Positions 14,779 through 24,506 of a stretch of 64,000 nucleotides of DNA are shown in pieces. A program made the translations under genes and the position numbers. Where the stretch lies: positions 1 to 64,000 of the forward strand of contig CACZJZ010000006.1 in NCBI GenBank assembly GCA_902781655.1, read 5' to 3'. Each line of letters begins with the position of its first letter. The first letter of the stretch is position 1. The notes under the pieces are model-generated. The model did not search any database. It saw nothing but the letters and a program-made list of their open reading frames with translations, and was not told the origin of the DNA. Source of the stretch: an uncultured Lachnospiraceae bacterium (lineage in GTDB: Bacteria > Bacillota > Clostridia > Lachnospirales > Lachnospiraceae).

Positions 14779-16230
14779 ATGATCGCAGGAAAGATCATTC
14801 TGGGAATTCTTCTGCTTTTACTGGTGCTTTTACTGATCGCTCTGGTGCGGACGCTTTGTATGCCGGCGAAGGTTTCAACCTATGAGCCGGACGATTCCGC
14901 GGAGACGGGCGCGCGGGCGGAACACTACGCCCAGATTCTCTCAAAAATGGTGCAATATGAGACGGTATCCTATCCGGAGCGGCATGATGTGCCGAAGATC
15001 GAAGGATTCCACCGACTTCTCCGGCAGCTGTTTCCCCGGGTGTTCGAGGAACTGGAGGTCACGGATATTGACGGCAACCTTCTGCTGTTCTGGAAAGGGA
15101 CAAAACACGACAAGCCGCTTGTGCTGATGAGCCACCAGGATGTCGTGCCCGCGGAGGGCAACTGGGTGCACGCACCCTTTTCCGGCGATATTGCGGACGG
15201 CAAGGTCTGGGGCAGAGGCGCATCGGATACAAAATGCTCGGTCATGGGATTTTTTCAGGCGGTGGAGGAGATGCTTGAGGTGGGCATCGTGCCGGGTCAG
15301 GATGTCTATCTGTCCTCCTCCTGTACGGAGGAGTGGGCCGGAGACGGCTGCCCGAAGCTTGTCGCGGAACTGGAGCGGCGCGGCGTCCGGCCGTACCTTG
15401 TCTGCGATGAAGGCGGCGGCATCATCACGGATCCGATCGGTGGAATTCACGGGAATTTTGCCATGATCGGCGTATTTGAGAAGGGGAAAGGAGACGTGAC
15501 GTTCACGGCACGCAGCAGCGGCGGACACGCGAGTGCGCCTGCGGCCGGCAGTCCGATCGCGCGGCTCGCGGATTTTGTGCACGATGTGGAACACCATCCG
15601 CCGTTCCGGAGGAAGATGTCTAGGGAAGTGCAGGCCATGTTCCGGACACTGGCACCGTACGGGACGTTCGGTCTGCGTCTGGTATTCGGCAATCTGTGGC
15701 TTTTCAAGCCTCTGCTTGTCCGGCTGATGCCACGGATTTCCGCGCAGGCGGGCGCCATGCTGCAGACGACGATCGCGTTTACGATGAGTTCCGGCTCTGA
15801 CGCCTGCAATGTGATGCCGCAGGAGGCATCGGTCGGTGCCAATATGCGTTTCATCCCGCATCAGGGGATGGATGAGAGCCTTGCCATCATCCGGAATCGG
15901 GCGGCAAAGTACGGGCTGGAGATGTCGGTGCAGCATGCAAACGATTATTCAACGCCGGTTGATATCGACGGCGCGGCGTTTCGTCTTGTGACGGACACAG
16001 TGGAAAGGACATTTCCGGGGCTTGCCGGCAGTCCGTATGTCATGACCGGCGCGACGGATGCCTATCATTATCAGCGTATCTGCGATGCGGTTGTGCGCTT
16101 TGCGCCGGTCATCTATGGACCGGAGCAGATGAAGGGGATGCACGGCGTAAACGAAAATATTGAATACCGCTGTCTGCCGGGATGTGTCGATTTTTACAAG
16201 AATCTGATCGACGCGGTGGGGAAGCTGTGA
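14779..16230 (+). CDS. Membrane-anchored M20 family metallopeptidase (PM20D1/carboxypeptidase-like)
   Basis: A 483-residue di-zinc hydrolase of family M20, related to carboxypeptidases and to PM20D1-type N-acyl amino acid hydrolases. Residues 5-27 form one hydrophobic helix, a likely membrane anchor. Metal and catalytic residues are visible: SHQDVVPAEGNWVHAPF (His and Asp, near residue 120), WGRGASDTKCSV (bridging Asp), SSCTEEWAGDGCPK (catalytic Glu-Glu) and GMHGVNENIEYRC near the C-terminus (final His). A dimerisation domain occupies about 225-370. The substrate is probably a peptide or N-acyl amino acid. The position after two membrane proteins suggests it processes what they import. Confidence 0.88.
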   Translation: MIAGKIILGILLLLLVLLLIALVRTLCMPAKVSTYEPDDSAETGARAEHYAQILSKMVQYETVSYPERHDVPKIEGFHRLLRQLFPRVFEELEVTDIDGNLLLFWKGTKHDKPLVLMSHQDVVPAEGNWVHAPFSGDIADGKVWGRGASDTKCSVMGFFQAVEEMLEVGIVPGQDVYLSSSCTEEWAGDGCPKLVAELERRGVRPYLVCDEGGGIITDPIGGIHGNFAMIGVFEKGKGDVTFTARSSGGHASAPAAGSPIARLADFVHDVEHHPPFRRKMSREVQAMFRTLAPYGTFGLRLVFGNLWLFKPLLVRLMPRISAQAGAMLQTTIAFTMSSGSDACNVMPQEASVGANMRFIPHQGMDESLAIIRNRAAKYGLEMSVQHANDYSTPVDIDGAAFRLVTDTVERTFPGLAGSPYVMTGATDAYHYQRICDAVVRFAPVIYGPEQMKGMHGVNENIEYRCLPGCVDFYKNLIDAVGKL

Positions 16231-16317
16231 CAGGCTTGCGGAGGCGTAGGCGCAGCGAAGATAGAGAAGGAAATCCGCGGCAGACAAAATATTAAGAAGA
16301 CAGGGGAAAGGGAAAAG

Positions 16318-18216
16318 ATGACGAAACAAATGAAGCAGAATGAGAAGGCGGGGCATATCGAAGCGACGCCGGGGATTACGTATGCGGACTGCTATGCACC
16401 GTATCTTTCGCGGAGGACCGGCGCGGAAGCGGATCTCTTCATGGGAGGAAGAAGGCAGGAGCTGCTGAACGGGCAATGGCACTACTGCATTGATCAGTAC
16501 AATTCGTGTGTCAGACAGGGGTGGTTCCGGGATATCAGGGAAGACGAAGCCGGCAATCCGCTGCCGCTTGACTATGCCTTTGACGAATGGCCGGTCATGA
16601 CACTCCCGTGCTGCTGGAATCTGCAGGAACCGGAGTTGAAGCTATATGAGTCCACCATGGTATTTACCCGGACGTTCCGGTGGAAGAGCGGCGCGGAAAA
16701 CCAGGTTTTCCTGCGGATCGGCGCGGCTAATTATCTGTGCTTTGTCTTTCTGAACGGGCAGTATGTCGGGTTTCACGAGGGCGGGTCGACGCCGTTCTTT
16801 CTCGATGTGACGGAGGCGCTCCGGCAGGGGGAGAACCGGATTATTCTGGCAGTGGACGCGGCCAGGCGTGCAAGTCAGGTGCCGATGGATAACACGGACT
16901 GGTTTAACTATGGCGGCGTATTCCGGGATATTTCGCTGCTCCGTCTGCCGGAGGCGTATATAAAGGATTTCAGAATATCGCTGCAGCCGGATGGAAATTT
17001 TGATACGATCTGTGCTTCTGTCAGGGCAGCAGGTGTCAGCAGCGGTGCGTGCGGGGCTGGAGAAGCCAGACTGACAGCCCGCATTCGGATTCCTGAGCTG
17101 GGGGTTGACACAAAGATTCCGCTCACGCGTGGAGAAGGGAACATTCGCATTCACGCGTGCCCGGAGCTGTGGAGTCCGGAGAATCCGAAGCGGTATGACG
17201 TGACAGTCACGCTGGAGACGGAAGACAGAGCGGATGGACAGGACGTGCTGAAGCAGGCAGACGGAAAGACTGCTCTGGATACGGTGACAGACAAGGTCGG
17301 CTTCCGGGAATTCCGGGTGAGAGACCGTCAGTTCTACCTCAATGGGAAGCGGATCTATCTAAAGGGGATCTCCTGCCACGAGGACAGCGACGACAACGGC
17401 CGGGCGCTGACGGAGGAGCAGAGAAGGCTGACCATCCGGACCGCGAAGGAACTCGGGTGCAATTACATGCGGCTTGCCCATTATCCGCATCATGAGCAGA
17501 TGGCGGAGCTGGCCGATGAGATGGGCATGATGCTCTGGGAGGAGATTCCGGTCTACTGGGCGATTGATTTTGAGAATCCCGCGACTTACGAGAATGCGGC
17601 AAACCAGCTGACTGAGCTGATTCAGCGGGATTATAACCGCGCGAGCGTCATTATCTGGTCCGTGGGAAATGAGAATCCGGATACGGACGCCCGGTTCTCC
17701 TTCATGAGCAGGCTTGCGGATCTTGCGAGGAGCCTGGACACCACACGGCAGATTTCTGCCGCCTGCCTTGTCTCCGCGGACAATACGATCAGCGACCGTC
17801 TCGCGGCGCATCTCGATATCATTGGCCTCAATGAATACTGCGGCTGGTATACGCCGGATTACAGCTTCCTGACCGCGCTCTTCTCCGGCTCGCATCCGGA
17901 CAAGCCGGTCATCGTCTCCGAATATGGCGCCGGGGCAAAATACGGCCATCACGGCACGACCGAGGATAAGTTCACGGAGGAGGCACAGGCGGAGATTTAC
18001 AGGAGACAGCTCGCCGTACTTGGCGCAACAGATTATGTGCAGGGCATGTCGCCGTGGATTTTGTTCGATTTCCGCTGCCCGCGCAGGGCGAATGCGTTGC
18101 AGAACTATTATAACCGCAAGGGTCTCGTGGACTCGGACAAGGTTCACAGGAAGCAGGCATTCTCTGTGCTGCAGGCATTTTATCAGACGCACTGGTGCGG
18201 GAAAGAGGAAGATTGA
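16318..18216 (+). CDS. GH2 glycoside hydrolase, probable beta-glucuronidase
   Basis: A 632-residue family 2 glycosidase with the standard order: N-terminal jelly roll (about 30-215), immunoglobulin-like domain (about 220-325) and TIM barrel. The acid/base Glu is in [13 protein letters not shown] (about residue 451) and the nucleophile Glu in [16 protein letters not shown] (about 534). Near residue 600 the sequence YYNRKGLVD contains N-x-K-G, the motif that binds the carboxylate of glucuronides and marks beta-glucuronidases among GH2 enzymes. There is no signal peptide, so it acts in the cytoplasm. The neighbouring MATE exporter is not an obvious importer for glucuronides, and no glucuronate pathway genes are nearby. 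Beta-galactosidase activity remains possible. Confidence 0.8.
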   Translation: MTKQMKQNEKAGHIEATPGITYADCYAPYLSRRTGAEADLFMGGRRQELLNGQWHYCIDQYNSCVRQGWFRDIREDEAGNPLPLDYAFDEWPVMTLPCCWNLQEPELKLYESTMVFTRTFRWKSGAENQVFLRIGAANYLCFVFLNGQYVGFHEGGSTPFFLDVTEALRQGENRIILAVDAARRASQVPMDNTDWFNYGGVFRDISLLRLPEAYIKDFRISLQPDGNFDTICASVRAAGVSSGACGAGEARLTARIRIPELGVDTKIPLTRGEGNIRIHACPELWSPENPKRYDVTVTLETEDRADGQDVLKQADGKTALDTVTDKVGFREFRVRDRQFYLNGKRIYLKGISCHEDSDDNGRALTEEQRRLTIRTAKELGCNYMRLAHYPHHEQMAELADEMGMMLWEEIPVYWAIDFENPATYENAANQLTELIQRDYNRASVIIWSVGNENPDTDARFSFMSRLADLARSLDTTRQISAACLVSADNTISDRLAAHLDIIGLNEYCGWYTPDYSFLTALFSGSHPDKPVIVSEYGAGAKYGHHGTTEDKFTEEAQAEIYRRQLAVLGATDYVQGMSPWILFDFRCPRRANALQNYYNRKGLVDSDKVHRKQAFSVLQAFYQTHWCGKEED

Positions 18217-18321
18217 GTCGGCTGCCGCAAAGAGTGCAGCATAGGAGGAGTAATAAGACGGGCGGTTCATGGGGATGGTCAGGGAAATGGACGCAGACCG
18301 TATGAAAGTGTGGAGAAGTCG

Positions 18322-19704
18322 ATGAGTGCGGCGGGGAAGAGCAGAACGAGGGATATGACGCAGGGACCGATCACGAAGGAGCTGATCCTGTTTTCTCTGC
18401 CGCTGCTTCTCGGAAATATTTTTCAGCAGTTTTACAGCACAGTGGACAGCGTGGTCGTCGGAAATTTTGTCAGTGCGGATGCTCTGGCCGCGGTAACGAT
18501 GACCGGTTCTGCTGTGAACACACTGGTGGGATTCTTTATGGGAATGTCAACTGGCGCCAGTGTTGTGATCTCCCAGAAGTTCGGCGCCCATGACCGCTGT
18601 CAGCTTCGCAAGGCGGTACACACCTCTCTGGTCGGGACGTTTTTCCTCGGTCTTGTGCTGATGGCAGCCGGGTATGCGGCAACGCCGCTCCTGCTGCGGA
18701 TCATGTCATGCCCGGAGACGATTCTTCCCCTTGCGACGAGTTATCTGCGAATTTATTTCCTCGGCATCGAGGGACTGATGTTCTATAACATGACTTCAGG
18801 AATTCTGCGCGCAGTCGGCGATTCGCGAAGGCCGCTGTATTTCCTGATCCTGACAAGTCTCGTGAATGTCGTGCTGGATCTGGTCTTTGTGATTTGCTTT
18901 CACTGGGGTGTTGCCGGTGTTGCCTGGGCGACCATCCTATCGCAGTTTCTGTCCGCCTTTCTCGGAATGGCTGTGCTGCTGCGCAGCAAGGAGGATTATA
19001 GTGTCCGCTGGAAAGAGATGAAAGCGGACCGGCGCCTGCTCGGACAGATTGTCCTGATCGGACTACCTGCCGGATTGCAGAATGCCATCATTTCGTTCTC
19101 AAACGTGTTCGTTCAGGGATATATCAATCGGTTTGGAAACGCGAGCGCCGCCGGCTGGGGCGCCTACGGAAGGGTGGATGCTTTTACCATGCTGCCGCTC
19201 CAGAGCGTCGCGCTCGCGGTAACGACCTTCACGGGGCAGAATGCAGGTGCCGGGAATCTGGGCCGGATCCGGAAGGGGGTCAGCCGCTCCATCGGATTGT
19301 CTGTGATTCTGACATATGCGATCTGTACATTGGAGTTTTTCGCTGCCCCGGGCATCGTGTCGCTATTCAACGGCGATCCGGATGTCATCCGGTACGGTGC
19401 GCTGTTCATCCGGCTCAACTGCCTGTTTGACGGCGTGGCAGCACTGAATCAGATTCATGCCAGCGCACTGCGCGGGGTGGGGGATTCGAAAGCTCCGATG
19501 CTGATCATGATCTTTTCTTTTGTGGTTTTCCGGCAGATTTACCTCTTCTGCATCACACGGGTGACTGATTCCATCGTTCCGGTATCGCTTGGATATCCGG
19601 CGGGCTGGATCGTCTGCTCGCTGATCATGGCGGTCTATTTCCGGAAGAGCGGCTGGGAGAACCTGGTGCTTGGGGTATCGGGAACGGTGAGGGAGAATGG
19701 CTGA
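18322..19704 (+). CDS. MATE family efflux transporter
   Basis: A 460-residue MATE transporter, different from the one at the start of the window. The N-terminus reads DMTQGPITKELILFSLPLLLGNIFQQFYSTVDSVVVGNFVSADALAAV, the common Clostridia form, followed by MGMSTGASVVISQKFGAHD. About 12 hydrophobic segments are visible. A GTG at 18310 is in frame, but GGAGAAG at 18312-18318 fits the ATG at 18322. Its end overlaps the next gene by 8 bases. Substrate unknown. Confidence 0.9.
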   Translation: MSAAGKSRTRDMTQGPITKELILFSLPLLLGNIFQQFYSTVDSVVVGNFVSADALAAVTMTGSAVNTLVGFFMGMSTGASVVISQKFGAHDRCQLRKAVHTSLVGTFFLGLVLMAAGYAATPLLLRIMSCPETILPLATSYLRIYFLGIEGLMFYNMTSGILRAVGDSRRPLYFLILTSLVNVVLDLVFVICFHWGVAGVAWATILSQFLSAFLGMAVLLRSKEDYSVRWKEMKADRRLLGQIVLIGLPAGLQNAIISFSNVFVQGYINRFGNASAAGWGAYGRVDAFTMLPLQSVALAVTTFTGQNAGAGNLGRIRKGVSRSIGLSVILTYAICTLEFFAAPGIVSLFNGDPDVIRYGALFIRLNCLFDGVAALNQIHASALRGVGDSKAPMLIMIFSFVVFRQIYLFCITRVTDSIVPVSLGYPAGWIVCSLIMAVYFRKSGWENLVLGVSGTVRENG

Positions 19705-20446
19705 TGGAAGATGGGTGTGGCGTTTGGACAGTGCAGGGGAACGATGTGTGATGAATAGGGATGCTTTGGACATGCAGCTTCCTTCTTCCGTGTCGCTGGT
19801 GCGGGAAGCAGAGGGACTGACGCTGAAGGGAGACGGTCTGTGCCTGCGGGGCGATTTTCATCATCTGCTTCCCCGGATACGACCGGATAATCTGAACCGT
19901 GAGCTGCTGGTGCGGGCTGCCAGATTCCGCGGCCTTGACACGGAACATATGCTGGCGCTCGATGCGACGGCGGGGCTGGGGGAGGATTCTTTTCTGCTCG
20001 CTGCGGCCGGTTTTACAGTGGACCTTTATGAGCAGGATCCGGTGATCGCGGCGCTCCTGGCGGATGCGCTGGCGCGGGCGGATGAAGACGCTGCGCTCAG
20101 GGATATTGTCCGGCGGATGCATCTTCACGAAGAGGACAGCGTGCAGGCGATGCAGGAAATCGACAGAGAGCATGCTCCTGCCGTGATTTATCTCGATCCG
20201 ATGTTTCCGGAGAGGCATAAGAGCGCATCCGTGAAAAAGAAATTCCAACTGCTGCACCGTCTGGAGCGTCCCTGCGAGGAGGAAGAGGAGATGCTGCGGG
20301 CGGCGATCGGGGCGCAGCCTGGAAGAGTCATCATCAAAAGGCCCGGAAAGGGGCCGGTGCTTGCCGGTGTCAGGCCATCCTATACCCTGGCTGGACGGGC
20401 GGTGCGCATGGATGTGATCGTTCCGTGCGAGGGCGGATTGCAATGA
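19697..20446 (+). CDS. rsmJ: 16S rRNA (guanine1516-N2)-methyltransferase RsmJ-like
   Basis: A 249-residue SAM-dependent methyltransferase of the RsmJ family, which methylates G1516 of 16S rRNA. The SAM site is LALDATAGLGEDSFLLAAAGFTVDLYEQDP (about 91-120), and the catalytic block VIYLDPMFPERHKSASVKKKFQLLHRL (about 173-199) is characteristic. The C-terminus RVIIKRPGKGPVLAGVRPSYTLAGRAVRMDVIV also fits. The start is uncertain: ATG 19697 has GAGGGAGA too close, and the ATG at 19751 (shorter by 18 residues) is an alternative. The stop overlaps the next start (ATGA). Confidence 0.85.
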   Translation: MADGRWVWRLDSAGERCVMNRDALDMQLPSSVSLVREAEGLTLKGDGLCLRGDFHHLLPRIRPDNLNRELLVRAARFRGLDTEHMLALDATAGLGEDSFLLAAAGFTVDLYEQDPVIAALLADALARADEDAALRDIVRRMHLHEEDSVQAMQEIDREHAPAVIYLDPMFPERHKSASVKKKFQLLHRLERPCEEEEEMLRAAIGAQPGRVIIKRPGKGPVLAGVRPSYTLAGRAVRMDVIVPCEGGLQ

Positions 20447-21330
20447 ATATTCTGGCAAATTATCATACACACACTGTGTTCTGCGATGGAACCGATTCTG
20501 CGGAAGCGGTGGCAGATCAGGCGCTGCGGTATGGCATGCATGCGCTTGGCTTCTCCGGTCACATGGACCCGGATATTCACATGGACTGGCAGGCTTATAC
20601 AGCGGAGATCCGAAGACTGCAGGAACGGTACAGTGGCCGGCTGGACATTCTTCTCGGCGTGGAGCTGGACGGTCTGTATGATGCGTGGACCAGCGGACTG
20701 CTGCGGTGTCAGAAGGGGAAAAAGCCGCAGGGCATCGGCGTCTGCGCGCCTGCGGCGATCCGGCGCGACGCGGAGTATATCATCGGATCGACACACTTTC
20801 TGGACGTTGCCTCTCCGGAACCGATGGGCGTGGATGTCTCCGGGGATATCATTCAGACACTGATCCGGGAGTATTTTGCCGGGGATCCCTATGCCATGGC
20901 CCGGGCATATTATGAACTGGAGGCGCAGGTCGCGGATCGGACAGGCTGCACCTTTGTCGGCCACTTTGACCTGATTACGCGGTTCAATGACGCGCTGCAT
21001 TTTCTGGACGAGGACGATCCCCGGTATACGGGACCGGCTCTGGAGGCAATGGAGTACCTCGTGCAGGAGAGGGTGCCCCTTGAGATTAATTGCGGAGCCG
21101 TGAACCGCGGGAGAAAGCGGGAACCATATCCGAATCGTTTCCTGCTCCGAAAGCTGCATGAATTTGGCGGAGAGGTTCTGCTGAGTGCGGACGCGCATCA
21201 GAAGGAGCTGCTTCTCGGCGGATTTGACAGAGCACAGGAGTGGGCGGCGGCAGCAGGATTTGAATATTGTCTGATTCTGAAGCACAACCAGAACGGTGCG
21301 GTGGTGTGGGAGCATGTGGCTTTGTCATGA
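20443..21330 (+). CDS. PHP domain phosphatase, histidinol-phosphatase-like
   Basis: A 295-residue PHP-domain metal-dependent phosphoesterase similar to HisK-type histidinol-phosphatase. Metal ligands are visible in NYHTHTVFCDG (residues 5-15), GFSGHMDPD (about 36-44), FVGHFDLITRF (about 172-182) and LLSADAHQKELLLGGFD near the C-terminus. The ATG at 20443 overlaps the rsmJ stop by 4 bases and has GAGGGCGG upstream. No other histidine biosynthesis gene is in the window, so the true substrate may be another phosphate monoester. Confidence 0.82.
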   Translation: MNILANYHTHTVFCDGTDSAEAVADQALRYGMHALGFSGHMDPDIHMDWQAYTAEIRRLQERYSGRLDILLGVELDGLYDAWTSGLLRCQKGKKPQGIGVCAPAAIRRDAEYIIGSTHFLDVASPEPMGVDVSGDIIQTLIREYFAGDPYAMARAYYELEAQVADRTGCTFVGHFDLITRFNDALHFLDEDDPRYTGPALEAMEYLVQERVPLEINCGAVNRGRKREPYPNRFLLRKLHEFGGEVLLSADAHQKELLLGGFDRAQEWAAAAGFEYCLILKHNQNGAVVWEHVALS

Positions 21331-21388
21331 AAAGGGGTTCTGTCACAAACTTTTCTTCAGCAGGACAATCAAATGTGTAGGAGATCGT

Positions 21389-23152
21389 ATGGCAAAACTA
21401 TTTCGAAAACCGGGGCGGTTATCCGGCCGCGCGCTGTTTCTCCTGCTCTTTGTGTGGTTCTTTTCGTCTGCCGGTGAAGCGGCAGGACTGCTTCTGTCCG
21501 GCAGAGGCGGCGGGAGCCGCGGGCGCAGCTTCCTGATGCAAAGTCTTGTCACCGGCGCTGCCTTTGGTACAGGGGCGGCTGTCAGCTGCTGCTTTTTTTA
21601 CTATATTCTGAGGAACGCGGCGCGGGCAGATGCCCGACCGGGGCGGGGCAGGCGTTATTTTCTTTCGCTTCCGGGGCTCACGACCGGGATCCTGCTCTGC
21701 TGGCTCCCCTGCTGGCTTGCCTATTATCCTGCAATCTATTCCTATGACGGGGAACCGCAGCTGATTCAATATACGACGCATGCGTTCGACAATCATCACC
21801 CGATTTTTCACACGCTGTTTCTGGGAGGGTGCTACAGCACCGGTCAGTTTCTGCGCGCGCATGGCATCCCGCTGGATGGGATGGCGCTGTATGCTTTGCT
21901 TCAAATGATCTGCCTTGCCTGGTCCATGGCAAAATGTGTGCAGTTCCTTGCATCACGGCGGATCGGATGGTCATATCTTCTGCTCACATTTCTGTGGTTT
22001 GCCTTATTCCCTGTGCATCCGCTCATGGCGATCAGCACGACCAAAGACTCGCTGTTTACCGCCTTTCTTCTGCTGTTTCTCGTGTCGTTCGCAAAATTGC
22101 TTTTCTGGACCCAGCGGTCCGGCATGCCCGGAGACAGGAAGACAGAGGGAAAACTTCGGGCGGGTTCATCCTGTCAGGCCCACACTGGAAGCCTGCCGAA
22201 AGGCCTGCTCGCTGAAATGGCAGCGGATGGGCTGCTTCTCTGCCTTTTCCGGAAAAACGGTCTATATATGATGGCAGGGACAGCGCTCGCCCTGCTGATC
22301 GTGTTCCTGGTGCACAGAGGTCGAGACAGGAGGGCAAGGATTCTGATGACGACGCTTCTTATTGTCTGTGCTGCCTTTCTTGTCAGCGACCGTCTTCTAG
22401 TCGCGGCCACCGGTGCTGCCCGGGGAGAAGCGGCGGAGGCTCTGAGCCTTCCGCTGCAGCAGATCGCCCGCACTTACAAGAGCAGCGGGAATCTGTTGTC
22501 TGAAGAGAATATGGCTGCCATAAACCGCTATATTTCCAGAAAGGGACTGGACCAATACCGCCCCTCCATCTCGGATGGCGTAAAACAGTATTTTGATAAT
22601 GCTGCGTTTCGTGAGGACCCGGGTGGATTTTTTCAGATCTGGGGCAGGCTTGGAAGAGAATATCCTGGCTCCTATGCGGCAGCATTGCTGTATCAGACGA
22701 TGGGAGCATGGTTTCCGACCGACATTTCGCACTGTGAGGTTTACCGGGACTGGTGGCGGAACCGGACCGGCTATCTTATCACGGACGCAGTGCCGGTGTT
22801 CGGCGGGTATGATTTCATGCAGAAGAAGGACCTGCTTCCTGCGGTCAGAAACTTTTATGAGGCCATTGCCACCCGGTGTGTTTACCGAAGGTTTTTCCCG
22901 ACACTGGTGCTTTTCTCACCGTTTCTGTACTGCTTCGGAACGATTTTGCTGAGTCTTTGTCTTTTCCTGCAGCGCAGGCGGAGACAGTTTCTTCTTGCTG
23001 TGCCGCTGCTGGTGAACTGGTGCATGCTGCTTGCTGGTCCCTGTATTATTGTCCGGTATGTCTATCCATTTATGGTGGCATTTCCGCTGCTGCTCGCAGC
23101 AGCAGTGGAGGAAAAGAGAGAAAGAAGAAAGGAGGATGTAATTGTTGCGTAA
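21389..23152 (+). CDS. DUF6020 family polytopic membrane protein
   Basis: A 587-residue membrane protein with about ten hydrophobic segments and the signature WLAYYPAIYSYDGEPQLIQYTTHAFDNHHPIFHTLFLGGCY (about 118-158), which I associate with DUF6020, a GT-C glycosyltransferase-like family common near surface-polysaccharide genes. The first external loop with Asp and His (YDGEP, NHHP) resembles the active-site loop of GT-C enzymes. The segment AISTTKDSLFTAFLLL after it is also typical. TAGGAGAT 5 bases upstream selects the ATG at 21389. No other polysaccharide genes are adjacent, so the role is open. Confidence 0.72.
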   Translation: MAKLFRKPGRLSGRALFLLLFVWFFSSAGEAAGLLLSGRGGGSRGRSFLMQSLVTGAAFGTGAAVSCCFFYYILRNAARADARPGRGRRYFLSLPGLTTGILLCWLPCWLAYYPAIYSYDGEPQLIQYTTHAFDNHHPIFHTLFLGGCYSTGQFLRAHGIPLDGMALYALLQMICLAWSMAKCVQFLASRRIGWSYLLLTFLWFALFPVHPLMAISTTKDSLFTAFLLLFLVSFAKLLFWTQRSGMPGDRKTEGKLRAGSSCQAHTGSLPKGLLAEMAADGLLLCLFRKNGLYMMAGTALALLIVFLVHRGRDRRARILMTTLLIVCAAFLVSDRLLVAATGAARGEAAEALSLPLQQIARTYKSSGNLLSEENMAAINRYISRKGLDQYRPSISDGVKQYFDNAAFREDPGGFFQIWGRLGREYPGSYAAALLYQTMGAWFPTDISHCEVYRDWWRNRTGYLITDAVPVFGGYDFMQKKDLLPAVRNFYEAIATRCVYRRFFPTLVLFSPFLYCFGTILLSLCLFLQRRRRQFLLAVPLLVNWCMLLAGPCIIVRYVYPFMVAFPLLLAAAVEEKRERRKEDVIVA

Positions 23153-23188
23153 AAATTGAACATAGAGTCCCAAATTTTGTGCCATATT

Positions 23189-23197
23189 TGCTACAAT
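23189..23197 (+). promoter_or_regulatory. Possible extended -10 promoter of glgCD
   Basis: TGCTACAAT is an extended -10 box in the 213-base gap before glgC; transcription would start near 23204. No good -35 box is present. The rest of this gap shows no other feature I can support. Confidence 0.35.
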
Positions 23198-23365
23198 GAA
23201 ATGAGCTGATCGGAGTATCGCAGGTGGGACGCCCATCTGCCGGGTCATGTCGTATTGCTATCATGACAGGAGTCCCGATATTGTTCCGCGGTGTGGATTC
23301 TGTGCCCGGGACAGGAGGGGGAGTCGGTACACACGGGAGCAAAATAAAACAGGGGAGAGTGTCCT

Positions 23366-24505
23366 ATGGTCAATAATGAGATGCTGGCAATGATCCTTGC
23401 CGGAGGCCGCGGCAGCCGTCTGAAGGACTTGACGAACAAGGTCGCGAAACCGGCGATTTCCTTTGGCGGAAAGTATCGCATCGTAGACTTTCCGCTCAGC
23501 AACTGTGCGAACAGCGGTGTCAACACAGTGGGAGTTCTGACGCAGTATGAGCCGGTGCTGCTCAACAGTTATGTGGCGGGTGGAAGAAACTGGGGCCTCG
23601 ACACCAGAAACGGTGGTGTCTATGTACTGCCGCCCAGAGAGAAAGCGGAGTCGGGACTGAATGTTTACCGCGGCACGGCGGACGCGATCACCCAGAACAT
23701 CGATTTCATCGATCAGTACGATCCGGAGTATCTTCTGGTTCTCTCCGGCGATCACATTTATAAGATGAATTATGCCAAGATGCTTGCCTTTCACAAGGAG
23801 AACAAGGCTGACGCGACGATCGCGGTGATCGGTGTGCCGATGAAGGAAGCATCGCGCTTTGGAATCATGAACACGGATGGGAACGGTCATATCGTGGAAT
23901 TTGAGGAGAAGCCGGAGCATCCGAAGAGCAACCTCGCCTCGATGGGAATCTATATCTTTTCGTGGAAGGTGCTGCGCAGGCTCCTGATCGCAGACAAGAC
24001 CAATGCGGAGTCGAGCCATGATTTTGGCAAGGATATCATTCCGACCCTTCTCGGGGACGGCCGCAGGCTGATGGCTTACGAGTTCAAGGGGTACTGGAAG
24101 GATGTCGGAACCATCGACTCGCTGTGGCAGGCGAACATGGATCTCCTGGATGAGAAGAGCGCGCTGAATCTGGACGATGATCACTGGAAGATTTACACCG
24201 AGGATGCGACGGAGATCCCGCAGTTTATCGGACCGGATGCCTCCATTGATGAAGCATATATCACACAGGGCTGCCATGTGGAAGGCGCCGTCCGCAGATC
24301 GGTTGTCTTCACCGGAGCCAATGTGGGACCGGAGGCCCAGGTGTGCGACTCTGTCCTGATGCCCGGTTCGCAGATCGGCAGGGGAGCAAAGGTCATCCGC
24401 TGCCTCGTGGCCAACAATGTCAGAATCGCGCCCGGGGCGACGGTAGGAAGCGCGGGCAGTGAGTCGATCACGCTGGTGGCACATGACGTGAAGGAGGCGG
24501 AATAA
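23366..24505 (+). CDS. glgC: Glucose-1-phosphate adenylyltransferase, catalytic subunit
   Basis: A 379-residue ADP-glucose pyrophosphorylase subunit, making ADP-glucose for glycogen synthesis from glucose-1-phosphate and ATP. The nucleotide site [39 protein letters not shown] (about 8-46) is intact, as are [22 protein letters not shown] and the [10 protein letters not shown] sugar-phosphate site. The C-terminal third is a left-handed beta-helix with hexapeptide-type repeats. It is one base upstream of glgD; in Firmicutes the two proteins act together as a heterotetramer. Confidence 0.96.
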   Translation: MVNNEMLAMILAGGRGSRLKDLTNKVAKPAISFGGKYRIVDFPLSNCANSGVNTVGVLTQYEPVLLNSYVAGGRNWGLDTRNGGVYVLPPREKAESGLNVYRGTADAITQNIDFIDQYDPEYLLVLSGDHIYKMNYAKMLAFHKENKADATIAVIGVPMKEASRFGIMNTDGNGHIVEFEEKPEHPKSNLASMGIYIFSWKVLRRLLIADKTNAESSHDFGKDIIPTLLGDGRRLMAYEFKGYWKDVGTIDSLWQANMDLLDEKSALNLDDDHWKIYTEDATEIPQFIGPDASIDEAYITQGCHVEGAVRRSVVFTGANVGPEAQVCDSVLMPGSQIGRGAKVIRCLVANNVRIAPGATVGSAGSESITLVAHDVKEAE

Positions 24506-24506
24506 G

